From Oscillospiraceae bacterium (GTDB lineage: Bacteria > Bacillota > Clostridia > Oscillospirales > Oscillospiraceae): a stretch of 54,421 bases of DNA. The notes under the pieces are model-generated. The model searched no databases and was not told the origin of the DNA. It saw only the letters and a program-made list of their open reading frames with translations. Shown here piece after piece: positions 1 through 8,305 of this stretch. The position numbers and the translations under genes are program-made. The DNA lies in NCBI GenBank assembly GCA_021203045.1, contig JAJQBY010000128.1:2737-57157 (forward strand). Direction: 5' to 3'. Position 1 is the stretch's first letter. Every line of letters begins with the position of its first letter.

Positions 1-75
1 CCTCAGCGCCCGCTTAATATACCATAAATGAGTGTTTTTGTCAACGCTTAATTTTCAATTTTTGAAAACTTTTTC

Positions 76-1842
76 TCAGCCCACCCAGGCTTCCAGATCC
101 TTCAGGCAGTCCAGGAGCGGCTGGGGTATCTTATCCCCGAATTTCTTGTAGTGCTCCTCGATATGCCGCACCTCCTGGCGCCACAGGTCAGGGTCCACCC
201 GGAGAAGCTCGCGGAGATCATCCTCCGTCACGCCCTCCAGACCGTTGGTGTCGATATCCTCCGGCTGAGGCAGATAGCCCAGGATGCAGGGCTCCGCGTC
301 GATCACGCCCACGCAGCGCTTCATAATCCACTCCAGAACGCGCAGGTTCTCGCCGAAGCCCGGCCACAGGAAGCGGCCGTTGTCGTCTACCCGGAACCAG
401 TTGACGGTGAAGATCTTGGGAGGATTCGTCAGCAGCTTTTCCATATCCAGCCAATGCTGCCAATAGTCCGCCATATGATAGCCGCAGAAAGGCAGCATAG
501 CCATGGGATCATGACGCAGCTCGCCTACGGTGCCCTCAGAGGCGGCCGTCTTCTCCGACGCCATAACGGAGCCGGTGAACACGCCATGGGTCCAGCTCTT
601 GCTCTGACATACCAGGGGCGCAGTCTTTGCCCGGCGGCCGCCGAATATGCTGGCCGACATCGGCACGCCCGGGGGGTGGTCGAATTCCGGGCTGATGCAG
701 GGGCAGTTCGTGCTGGGGGCGGTAAAGCGGGAGTTGGGATGAGCCGCAGGCGCACCGGAGGCGGGGTCCCAGGGCCGTCCCTGCCAATCCAGGGCGTTCT
801 CAGGCGGGTTTTTATCCATGCCCTCCCACCAGACGGTGCCGTCCTCCTTCAGGGCCACATTCGTAAAGATGGTGTTCTTATGGGTGCTCGCCATAGCATT
901 GGGGTTAGACTTCACGCTCGTTCCGGGAGCCACGCCGAAGAAGCCGTTTTCCGGGTTCACCGCCCAAAGACGGCCGTCCGGGCCGGGGCGAAGCCAAGCG
1001 ATGTCATCGCCCACAGTCCAGCATTTCCAGCCCTTTTTCCGATAATAGGCCGGCGGGATGGGCATGGCGAGGTTCGTCTTGCCGCAGGCAGAGGGGAACG
1101 CGCCGCAGACATAGCTGACCTCCCCCTGAGGATTTTCGATACCCAGGATCAACATATGCTCGGCAAGCCATCCCTCCTCCCGGCCAAGGCAGGAGGCGAT
1201 GCGCAGGGCAAAGCATTTCTTTCCCAGCAGTGCGTTTCCGCCATAGGCGGAGTTGACGGACATGATGTAGTCCTCCTCCGGGAACTGGACGATATACCGT
1301 TTTTCAGGGTCCAGCTCAGCAGAGGCATGCAGGCCGCGGATATAGTCCGCGCTGTCCCCAATAGCGGCATATACCTCCTTACCCATACGGGTCATGATGG
1401 CCATGGACACCACCACATAAATGCTGTCCGTCAGCTCAATGCCGTATTTGGCAAAGGGCGAGCCGATCACGCCCATGGAGTAGGGGATCACATACATAGT
1501 GCGCCCGGCCATGCAGCCGTCATAGATCCCATGCAGCTTGGCCTTCATCTCGTCCGGGTCCATCCAGTTGTTGGTGGGACCGGCATCCTCCTTCTTCCGG
1601 CTGCAAATGAAGGTTCGGCCCTCCACGCGGGCTACGTCGCTGGGATCGCTGCGGTGCAAATAGCAGCCGGGCAGCTTCTCCTCATTCAGGCGGATGAGCT
1701 CGCCGGTGGAGACCGCCTCCGCCCGAAGCTGCTCCAGCTGCTCCTCGCTTCCGTCGATCCAGACGACCTGATCCGGCCGGCACAGCTCGACGCAGTCCTT
1801 TATCCAATCAAGGATATGTCTGTTGCTGGTAAGTGGTGTCAT
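76..1842 (-). CDS. pckG: Phosphoenolpyruvate carboxykinase, GTP-type
   Basis: 588 aa, normal length for the GTP-dependent family. It interconverts oxaloacetate + GTP with phosphoenolpyruvate + CO2 + GDP in the cytosol. The PEPCK-specific P-loop FPSACGKTN lies at about residues 249-257, with the active-site cysteine C253 and lysine K256. The kinase-2 motif VGDDIAW follows at 277-283. The ATG is preceded by a GGAGAGG ribosome site in the 10-nt gap after rsmA, so the gene is probably the last of an AEC-rsmA-pckG unit. Many Clostridia carry the unrelated-looking ATP-type enzyme (pckA), so a GTP-type enzyme is worth noting. In a fermenter it could run in the carboxylating direction, which is inference. 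Downstream (1-75) only AT-rich sequence with a weak inverted repeat near 53-69 is seen. Confidence 0.96.
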   Translation of the reverse strand: MTPLTSNRHILDWIKDCVELCRPDQVVWIDGSEEQLEQLRAEAVSTGELIRLNEEKLPGCYLHRSDPSDVARVEGRTFICSRKKEDAGPTNNWMDPDEMKAKLHGIYDGCMAGRTMYVIPYSMGVIGSPFAKYGIELTDSIYVVVSMAIMTRMGKEVYAAIGDSADYIRGLHASAELDPEKRYIVQFPEEDYIMSVNSAYGGNALLGKKCFALRIASCLGREEGWLAEHMLILGIENPQGEVSYVCGAFPSACGKTNLAMPIPPAYYRKKGWKCWTVGDDIAWLRPGPDGRLWAVNPENGFFGVAPGTSVKSNPNAMASTHKNTIFTNVALKEDGTVWWEGMDKNPPENALDWQGRPWDPASGAPAAHPNSRFTAPSTNCPCISPEFDHPPGVPMSASIFGGRRAKTAPLVCQSKSWTHGVFTGSVMASEKTAASEGTVGELRHDPMAMLPFCGYHMADYWQHWLDMEKLLTNPPKIFTVNWFRVDDNGRFLWPGFGENLRVLEWIMKRCVGVIDAEPCILGYLPQPEDIDTNGLEGVTEDDLRELLRVDPDLWRQEVRHIEEHYKKFGDKIPQPLLDCLKDLEAWVG

Positions 1843-1852
1843 AGCCTCTCCT

Positions 1853-2713
1853 TTATGTATCTGATAATTTTCCGATTTCTGTTGTCAGGGCGGCAAAGGC
1901 CGCCAGATCCAGGGCCTCCCCGCGCACCCGTTCGTCCAGGCCGCAGGCGGCGATGGCGCAGGCCGCTGTTTCCCGGCCGCACACTCCATCCAGGGCGTTG
2001 GCCAGGGTCTTGCGCCGCTGGTTAAAGGCCGCCCGTATGACCCTGAACAGCGTCTTTTCGTTCACATCCAGGGGCGGCTTCTCACGCATTTCCAGTCGCA
2101 CCACCGCGCTGGTCACCTTTGGGCGGGGCACAAAGCACTCCGGCCCCACATCGAACAATATCTCTCCTGCCCCGTACCACTCCGTTAGCAGGGAAAAGGC
2201 GCTGTAGTCCTTCCCCCCCGGCCCGGAGCACATCCGAAGGGCCATTTCCTTCTGCACCATGACCGTGATGGTCTTAAAGCAGCGCGCCTGATACAGCTTT
2301 GTCAGCACCGGGCTCGTAATGCTGTAGGGAAGATTCGCGCATACCACCGGCCGCAGACCGGCCAGCTTCTCCTGCACATCCGCTGCCAGATCACGGCGCA
2401 ACACATCCTCAAATAAAATCTCTATATTCTCCCGCCCGGCCATGGTCCTGGCCAGGACAGGGCGCAGCGCTTCATCCGTCTCATAGGCCAGCACCCGATC
2501 CGCCCGTTCTGCCAGCCGCTCCGTCAGGCAGCCCACGCCGGGACCGATCTCCACCACTCCGTCGCCACAGGTGACGCCGCTCTCCGCGGCGATGCGCTCC
2601 GGGACCCAGGAGGCAATGAGAAAGTTCTGGCCCTTGGCCTTGGAGAAGTGAAAATCCACCTCCGCCAGAAGGCCGCGTATCCGCGTATAATCACACAAGT
2701 CGATATGTTCCAT
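1853..2713 (-). CDS. rsmA: 16S rRNA (adenine-1518/1519-N6)-dimethyltransferase
   Basis: 286 aa, typical for RsmA/KsgA, which uses S-adenosylmethionine to dimethylate two adjacent adenines in the 3' hairpin of 16S rRNA late in 30S assembly. The N-terminal GQNFL segment (about 28-32), the SAM-binding motif VVEIGPGVG (about 53-61) and the catalytic NLPY motif (127-130) are all present, followed by the small C-terminal RNA-binding domain. The gene starts 6 nt after the stop of the upstream permease and ends 10 nt before pckG, so co-transcription is likely. Loss of this enzyme gives kasugamycin resistance in well-studied bacteria (family knowledge). Confidence 0.96.
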   Translation of the reverse strand: MEHIDLCDYTRIRGLLAEVDFHFSKAKGQNFLIASWVPERIAAESGVTCGDGVVEIGPGVGCLTERLAERADRVLAYETDEALRPVLARTMAGRENIEILFEDVLRRDLAADVQEKLAGLRPVVCANLPYSITSPVLTKLYQARCFKTITVMVQKEMALRMCSGPGGKDYSAFSLLTEWYGAGEILFDVGPECFVPRPKVTSAVVRLEMREKPPLDVNEKTLFRVIRAAFNQRRKTLANALDGVCGRETAACAIAACGLDERVRGEALDLAAFAALTTEIGKLSDT

Positions 2714-2719
2714 GACCCG

Positions 2720-3646
2720 TCACCCGATAGGCAAAAGCCAGCATACGATCGGTATCGTCACTACAGACAGCACCGTAGTCACAAACACGGTCCGGGAGGC
2801 GATGCGCTCGTTGCCGCCGTATTGGATGGACAGCATGGTGGCAAAGGATGCCACCGGCATGGCCGCCAGCACCGTCATCGTCCCCAGCAGCACCGTATCC
2901 GTTATAAACAGGCGCAGCGCCGCCCACACGAGCACCGGCGCGACCAGCAGCCGCACGGGAGCAAAGGCATAGGACCGCCAATCGCCGAACACCTCGCCCA
3001 GCTTCTGGCTTCCCAGGGATGCGCCGATGATGATCATAGCCAGCGGAACGATCGTATCCCCCAGAAGATCGATGGCATCCGCCACCGGCTCCGGGATATG
3101 CAGCTTCGTCAGAAGAAGGATAATGGCTATCACTGCCGATACCAGCGGCGCATTCACCAGCTGCCGCCAGCTTATTTTCGTCTTGCCCTGGCCCTTATGC
3201 AGCAGGCTGATGCCCAGCGTATAGGCCAGCAGGTTGAACGGCATATTCAATATCGCCGCATAAAACAGCCCCTTGCTCCCAAAAAGGGTCTCCGCCACGG
3301 GAAAGCCCATGAAGCCCACGTTTCCGAAAATGGTCATGAAGCTGTATATGCCCCGATCTTCTTTTTTAAATCGATAAAGCACGGGAGTCAAAAAACCCAG
3401 GGCGATCAGCACGCCATACATAACGCAGGCCGCGCCAAACACGCCCACAAGCTGTCCCGCCGTAATATCCAAATCCTCGCCCACAACGCTGCTGATAATC
3501 TGCGCGCTTTGAGGGAACACAAGCGCGAACCGGGTGAGACGGCGGTTCGTCTCCTGATCCACTACCCCTGTCTTGGCCGCCGCCACACCGACCAGCAGCA
3601 GGATGAGCAGGACGAGCATTTGCTCAAAAACTGATGAAATCTCCAT
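2720..3646 (-). CDS. AEC-family (auxin efflux carrier-like) permease
   Basis: 308 aa integral membrane protein with about ten hydrophobic segments in the two-times-five arrangement of the AEC/malonate-carrier-like family. Glycine- and proline-containing stretches such as FGNVGFMGFPVAE (about 105-117) and the C-terminal half-repeat containing MPVASFATM are typical. The family exports or imports small organic acids, but the substrate cannot be predicted. It is first in a tight unit with rsmA and pckG. A good promoter lies just upstream at 3656-3684. The neighbouring PEPCK makes an organic-acid substrate plausible, as inference only. Confidence 0.85.
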   Translation of the reverse strand: MEISSVFEQMLVLLILLLVGVAAAKTGVVDQETNRRLTRFALVFPQSAQIISSVVGEDLDITAGQLVGVFGAACVMYGVLIALGFLTPVLYRFKKEDRGIYSFMTIFGNVGFMGFPVAETLFGSKGLFYAAILNMPFNLLAYTLGISLLHKGQGKTKISWRQLVNAPLVSAVIAIILLLTKLHIPEPVADAIDLLGDTIVPLAMIIIGASLGSQKLGEVFGDWRSYAFAPVRLLVAPVLVWAALRLFITDTVLLGTMTVLAAMPVASFATMLSIQYGGNERIASRTVFVTTVLSVVTIPIVCWLLPIG

Positions 3647-3655
3647 AATTCTATT

Positions 3656-3684
3656 ATATTACCATCGCTATGGAGCAAATGCAA
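3656..3684 (-). promoter_or_regulatory. SigA-type promoter for the AEC permease-rsmA-pckG unit
   Basis: On the minus strand a -35 TTGCAT (3679-3684) and a -10 TAATAT (3656-3661) are separated by 17 nt. The -10 lies just ahead of the AEC start codon, leaving a very short leader. Confidence 0.6.
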
Positions 3685-3774
3685 CAAAAATTTTTAAAAT
3701 ACAGGTAAAATAAATAGCTCAGAGTGTTAAAACCACAGGTAAAACCGTTTCTCTCTCCATGCAAACGGCGCGCC

Positions 3775-3803
3775 GCAGCCCCTTATCCCGGCGCTGGGGC
3801 TGC
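3775..3803 (-). terminator. GC-rich hairpin downstream of the small membrane protein
   Basis: GCAGCCCC (3775-3782) pairs perfectly with GGGGCTGC (3796-3803). There is no clear U-tract on the minus strand, so termination is uncertain. Confidence 0.3.
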
Positions 3804-3809
3804 TTCTCA

Positions 3810-4094
3810 TCAGATCACGCCGGCAAAGTGAGCCGTGACCCAGACAAGGCCCGCCGCCGCTGTGCCTGCGGCAGCCAGGAGCTTGCCGGAGACCCGGTCC
3901 TTTCTCCTGCCCCGGCGTCCCATGGTCTTTTTCAAATAAGCGTCGGCGGCCTGCCGGGCCTCCGCCAGTACCTTATCGGGACTGCTCTCCCTGTGAAACG
4001 CATCGTCCCGAATGACGAATATGGCCTCCTCAAATATTCGCGGGTCCGGAGACCGTACCACCACGACCCGCCGGTTCGTTCCTTTTACCATCAT
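3810..4094 (-). CDS. Small protein with one C-terminal membrane segment, unknown function
   Basis: 94 aa if translation starts at the double-methionine MMVKGTNRR, which has an AGGGAGG ribosome site about 7 nt upstream. The N-terminal half (about 8-55) is soluble, with a beta-strand VVVV followed by a helix. A basic stretch (GRRGRRKDR, about 59-67) precedes one hydrophobic C-terminal segment (about 71-90), so it is probably a tail-anchored cytosolic domain. An alternative start at 4205 overlaps the spoIIE stop (ATGA) and would add about 37 residues; the internal start has the better ribosome site. It sits where tilS is often found after spoIIE. Function unknown. Confidence 0.65.
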   Translation of the reverse strand: MMVKGTNRRVVVVRSPDPRIFEEAIFVIRDDAFHRESSPDKVLAEARQAADAYLKKTMGRRGRRKDRVSGKLLAAAGTAAAGLVWVTAHFAGVI

Positions 4095-4201
4095 AGCAGC
4101 CTCCCTGTTGTCCCGATGCTTCCAGTCTAACCGGCTGCTGCCAGGATTATACCGCTTTGCATGATTTTTCCATGGGACCCTGATCCGTATCTTCGCCCCG
4201 C

Positions 4202-5307
4202 TCATTGCCGCTCCTCCACCCGGATCGCCAGGGCCGTCATATCGTCCGTGTGTCCAAAGCGCTCCGCAGCCGCCTTCAGGGCCGTGCGGGCCAGTGTCTT
4301 GGTCTCCACGCCATCGCTGGCGTTCAGAATATCCCGGAGCCACTGGTCGTTCTTTTCCGCCAGGACTCCGTCGGAGGCGATCAGCGCCACATTTCCTGGC
4401 CGCAGGCGCATTTTTATCATATCCGGGCTAGACCCCTCCCCCGCCAGCATACCTGCCACCAGGGACGTGCAGCGCACCCGCCGGATGGCCCGGCCGGTCT
4501 TTACATAGGACGGGGCCGCGCCGTATTTATAAAAGCTGGTCTGCCCCGTGAACAGATCGATGCAGCACAGATCTACGGTAGCATAGCCCCAGTCCTCTCC
4601 ATTTTTCAGCATGGCGGCGGAGTTCAGAAGCCGCATGGCGCAGCCGGGCTCCGTTCCGGCTTTTAAAAGCTCCTCCAATATCTCCACCGTGGCAATGCTC
4701 TCATGGGCCGCCTGCTCTCCGGTGCCCATTCCATCGGACAGGATGACGCACAGTAGGCCGCTGTCCGTCTTGAAATAGGTTCCCCGGTCGCCGGATACGT
4801 TCTCTCCCTCCTTTTTCATGGAGGCGATGCCCACGGACACGGCCAGGGGCTCCGCCTGCCGCAGGATAAGCCGCCCCGCTTCCCCTGTCTTTATCCGGCA
4901 CAGGCGCGTTCCGGCCACATCGGACAGCCGTTCCAGATAATCCGGTTCCTCCGCCAGGGCCTCCATCCCCGCGCCCTCCAGGATGGCGTGGAGACGCCCA
5001 TGACCGTCCCGAAAGGCGGAGCAGGTACCCTCTATCTCCTTTGCCTTTAAAAAGCGTATCAGCCGCCGTTCTACGGCTCCATCCGGCCCGGCAGATCCGC
5101 CCAGCTCCCCGGCGGCATCGCTGATCACCGCCGCCATGTCCACAAACTGCCCATAGGCGGCGGCGCGGCTCTCCTGGAGCCGTGCCCGGTACTGCCGCCG
5201 GTACAGAAGCCCCCGCAGTTCTCCGTTCACAGCGCTGACGAATGCCTCCGACGCCACACACCGCTGCCGGAACGCCACCGGCATATCCTGCACAGGCAGG
5301 GCCCCCG
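4202..5307 (-). CDS. SpoIIE C-terminal half: regulatory linker and PP2C phosphatase domain
   Basis: From the frameshift onward this frame carries the helical linker (LLYRRQYRARLQESR) and a complete PP2C-type phosphatase domain. Metal-binding signatures visible are VSGDRG (near 4795), LSDGMGTGE (near 4735) and ASDGVLAE (near 4375). It has no clear start of its own; an internal ATG at 5284 lacks a convincing ribosome site. Without the N-terminal half it would be unanchored. The stop overlaps an upstream alternative start of the next gene (ATGA). Confidence 0.75.
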
Positions 5308-6513
5308 GCGGAGCATGCCCGGCGTCAGCCCCTGAAGGCTCTGGACCGTCTCCGCATAGTCCTTTTTCCAGCACTGCTCCTTCCCGGCGCAGGAGCGGCA
5401 CACGATATCCGCCGCCCGATCAAAAACCGCATCCGCCTCCCGGTCATCGTCCCACCTCGGCTCTGACCGGGCGGCGCAGTCGTATAAATGCCGGAAGCCC
5501 GCACTCAAATGCTCCAACCGCCTGGCCTGGTAATAGCGAAACGCCGTCTCTCCCCTTCCGCGGCCTATCCGCAGCAGCGCCCCCACCGGCGTCAGCAGCC
5601 CCTGGGGGATGATCATAAACAGCACCGAGGCCACAAAGCACTCATACAGCGCGGCGATATGCGCCCCATCGCTCCAGGCCAGCAGCACCGCCACAGAGTT
5701 CGCCGCGCAGAAGGCGACAGAAAACACCAGCCGTCCATAGCGATACAGCGCCCCTGCGATCAGCCCTGCCAGGGCATAGGCCGCCCCGTAAAACAGCGAC
5801 GCCCCCGCCGCCATATCCATCCCCAGTCCCAGCGCCGTCCCGGCAGCGCACCCGGGCATCGGACCGCCGCAGAAGCCCGCCGCCATGACCAATAGCAGCG
5901 CCAGAAACCGGCCCACGGACACGATATGAAACAGCTCCATGGACGCAAGGCCCATCAGCACACAGGCCGCCAGCACCGCCACGCTGATCGTCCGCCGCAC
6001 CTCCGCCGCCTCGGTCGCAATCCTTTCCGGCTCCAGGACCAGTCCATAGAAATAGGTACAGCCTATGGACAGTATCACCTCCATAAACATCCGCATCAGG
6101 CCGGGAATGCCCCCAATGCTCTCCTGCCGGTATAATATCCCTGTTCCCGCCGCCAGCACCGCCGCCACAAGAGGCATGAACCATCGCTTTTTCCGGCAGG
6201 CGACCCCCTGGGTGACAAAGCCGACGGTAAATATCAAAAGTGAGGTAGCGATATACCGGATTCCCACCAGCATGGCTCCGGAGAGCAAATATCCAATGCT
6301 TGCCCCCACCAGGCACAAAAAACCATCTATCCCAAAGCCGGAAGCCCCCACCGCAGCGTACCCAAAGGGTCCGCAGCTCCCGAACAGCTGTCCTGCGCCT
6401 GTAGCCAGGCCCAGGACAAAATAGCCTCCGCGTATCAGCACCGCCTTCAGCCTGGGCCTGCGCCGGAGCAGCTCCCCCCATGTCAGCGTCGGTCGTTTCA
6501 CCTTTACAGCCAT
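5302..6513 (-). CDS. SpoIIE N-terminal half: membrane domain and start of the regulatory region
   Basis: This frame is homologous up to the frameshift; the frame itself runs on to 5227 with about 25 unrelated residues. After a basic N-terminus (RRRPRLK near residue 20) come roughly ten hydrophobic membrane segments (about 27-320), the hallmark of the SpoIIE N-terminus that anchors it in the septal membrane. A soluble part follows with cysteine-containing CRSCAGKEQCW (about 381-391), seen in Clostridial SpoIIE proteins. Alone it would lack the phosphatase domain and could not activate SigF. Confidence 0.75.
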
Positions 6514-6592
6514 CGTCGATCCTCCGTGTATATTTCGTTGACATAATGATACCCTTTCCCGGTGAAAATTCCCGTCGTATACTGTAAGACCA

Positions 6593-6626
6593 ATAAAAAA
6601 TTCGCCTGGATAAAATATCCAGGCGA
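6593..6626 (-). terminator. Rho-independent terminator after murC
   Basis: Perfect 11-bp stem TCGCCTGGATA (6602-6612) / TATCCAGGCGA (6616-6626) with an AAA loop. On the minus strand it is followed by a T-rich tail (ATTTTTTATT), ending the murC transcript upstream of spoIIE. Confidence 0.85.
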
Positions 6627-6644
6627 CATAATCTCATATAAAAT

Positions 6645-8027
6645 TTATTCCTGCGCCGTCTCGCGCACCAGATCCTCTCCGATTTTATATACATCTCCCG
6701 CTCCCACAGTCAGCACCACGTCCCCGGGGGCCACCGTCCAGCGGAGGGCGGTCTCCAGCTCCTCAAAGGAGGGGAAGAACAGACTATTCGGTATCTGCTT
6801 CGCCAGGTCCTCCGAGGATATGCCCAAGGTGTTCTTCTCCCGGGCAGCATATATCTCCGCCAGGTAGGTCAGGTCAGGACGCTTCAGCTGCTGGACAAAA
6901 TCATCGAACAGCGCCTGCGTCCGGGAGAAGGTATGAGGCTGGAACACCAGTATCACCCGCTTATAGCCCAGAGGCTCCACCGCGTCCAGCAGGGCCTTCA
7001 GCTCCCCCGGGTGGTGGGCATAGTCATCATAGATATCGGCCCCGTTATATTTTCCCTTGAACTCAAAGCGCCGGTTGGCCCCCTGGAATCCGGCCAGACC
7101 GTAGGTCACAGCGGTGGCGGATATCCCCAGGGTGATAGCGGCAGCTGCCGCCGCCAGAGCATTTTTTATATTGTGCAGCCCCGGAACCTGAAGATGCAGG
7201 TGGGCGAACAGCTTACCGTGGTCCAGCACGTCGAACTCCGTCTTCGCCCCCCGGCTGATGATGTTCACGGCCTGGACATCCGCCTCCGGCGACAGGCCGA
7301 AGGTAACGATGCTCCTGTCGATTCCGGCCAGGGCCTCCATCGTATTCGCATCGTCCCGGTTTGCAATGGCCGTCCCCTCCGAGGGGACCAGCTGGGCAAA
7401 TTTACGGAAGGAGGCCTTCACCGCTTCCAGATCGTGGAAATAATCCAGGTGATCCGCCTCGATATCCAAAATCACCGCCACCGTAGGATAGAAGGACAGA
7501 AAGCTGTCATAGTACTCGCAGGACTCCAGGACGATGGTATCGCCCTTCCCCACCCGATGACCGGCGTTCAGCAGCGGCAGCGTGCCGCCGATCATGACCG
7601 TGGGGTCCTTCTCTGCCGCCATCAGGATATGGGTGCACATGGAGGTAGTGGTGGTCTTGCCATGGGTGCCTGCAATACACAGGGCGTTTTTATAGCCCTT
7701 CATCAGGGAGCCCCACGCCTGGGTGCGCTCAAAAACCGGGATTCCCAGGGCCCGGGCGGCCTGGATCTCCGGGTTGTCGTCCCGCACGGCGGCGGTGCGC
7801 ACAACAAAATCTATTTCCGGCAGGATGTTCTCACTGCGGTGCCCGATGTTCACCCAGATGCCCCGGGATTCCAGATGAGATACCTTCTCACTGCGCTGCA
7901 TATCGCTGCCTGTGATAACAAGTCCCTCATCCTGCAAAACCTCCGCCAGCGGGGACATAGACACTCCGCCGATGCCAATAAGATAGCCCCTCTTTCCGGG
8001 GATCAGATAATCGTCAAAAGAAGACAT
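6645..8027 (-). CDS. murC: UDP-N-acetylmuramate--L-alanine ligase
   Basis: 460 aa, normal for MurC, the cytosolic ATP-dependent ligase that adds L-alanine to UDP-MurNAc, the first peptide step of peptidoglycan synthesis. The N-terminal Rossmann glycine loop IGIGGVSMSPLA (about 17-28) binds UDP-MurNAc. The ATP-binding P-loop GTHGKTTTT is at 120-128, and the C-terminal substrate domain contains DDYAHHPGE (about 334-342). The ATG follows an AAGGAG-type site. It stands alone, divergent from the TIR gene and ended by its own terminator, not inside a dcw cluster. Confidence 0.97.
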   Translation of the reverse strand: MSSFDDYLIPGKRGYLIGIGGVSMSPLAEVLQDEGLVITGSDMQRSEKVSHLESRGIWVNIGHRSENILPEIDFVVRTAAVRDDNPEIQAARALGIPVFERTQAWGSLMKGYKNALCIAGTHGKTTTTSMCTHILMAAEKDPTVMIGGTLPLLNAGHRVGKGDTIVLESCEYYDSFLSFYPTVAVILDIEADHLDYFHDLEAVKASFRKFAQLVPSEGTAIANRDDANTMEALAGIDRSIVTFGLSPEADVQAVNIISRGAKTEFDVLDHGKLFAHLHLQVPGLHNIKNALAAAAAAITLGISATAVTYGLAGFQGANRRFEFKGKYNGADIYDDYAHHPGELKALLDAVEPLGYKRVILVFQPHTFSRTQALFDDFVQQLKRPDLTYLAEIYAAREKNTLGISSEDLAKQIPNSLFFPSFEELETALRWTVAPGDVVLTVGAGDVYKIGEDLVRETAQE

Positions 8028-8246
8028 AGTCGCTCCTTACATATATACTATCAATGAGCTGCTTGCAAAATCATTTCATTATATCCCCTTCCCAGGGATT
8101 TTACAAGTCTATCATAAGACCGAAATCGCTTTGCTATCCATTCTGCCGTCACGAGGCGGCACACCGAAAAGAAAAACTCTGACAAAATACACCACCCCGA
8201 TATGCTATATTCCATCATACATTACTATTAGTATGACTTTTCCCTC

Positions 8247-8275
8247 TTCAAAATTTTCCCTCATTATGGTATAGT
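8247..8275 (+). promoter_or_regulatory. Promoter of the TIR-DUF218 gene
   Basis: -35-like TTCAAA (8247-8252), 17-nt spacer, -10 TATAGT (8270-8275). Transcription would start near 8282, giving a leader of about 25 nt before the ribosome site AAGGAG at 8291-8296. Confidence 0.55.
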
Positions 8276-8305
8276 TATGGCATACAAAGCAAGGAGTATA
8301 GCAAT

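Larger units (their letters stand above)
4202..6513 (-). pseudogene. spoIIE: spoIIE, stage II sporulation protein E phosphatase, interrupted by a one-base frameshift
   Basis: Two consecutive minus-strand reading frames together encode a SpoIIE-like protein of about 770 residues, near the usual length. SpoIIE is a membrane-bound PP2C phosphatase that localises to the polar septum and dephosphorylates SpoIIAA to activate SigF in the forespore. The two halves are in different frames, and the total span is one base short of a multiple of three. The switch maps to a G-run (C-run at 5302-5306 on the plus strand); one extra G there restores a continuous frame through the sequence LRRG-ALPVQDMP. The break may be a real loss-of-function mutation, a homopolymer-length variant, or a sequencing error. 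The ATG at 6513 has a GGAGG ribosome site 7 nt upstream. Confidence 0.85.

Noticed and set aside
151-2025. A 624-residue plus-strand frame opposite pckG
   Set aside because: Antisense shadow; PEPCK motifs lie on the other strand.
5290-5312. Programmed ribosomal frameshift in spoIIE
   Set aside because: SpoIIE is not known to use recoding, and no downstream stem or classic slippery heptamer stands out. A homopolymer deletion or sequence error is simpler.
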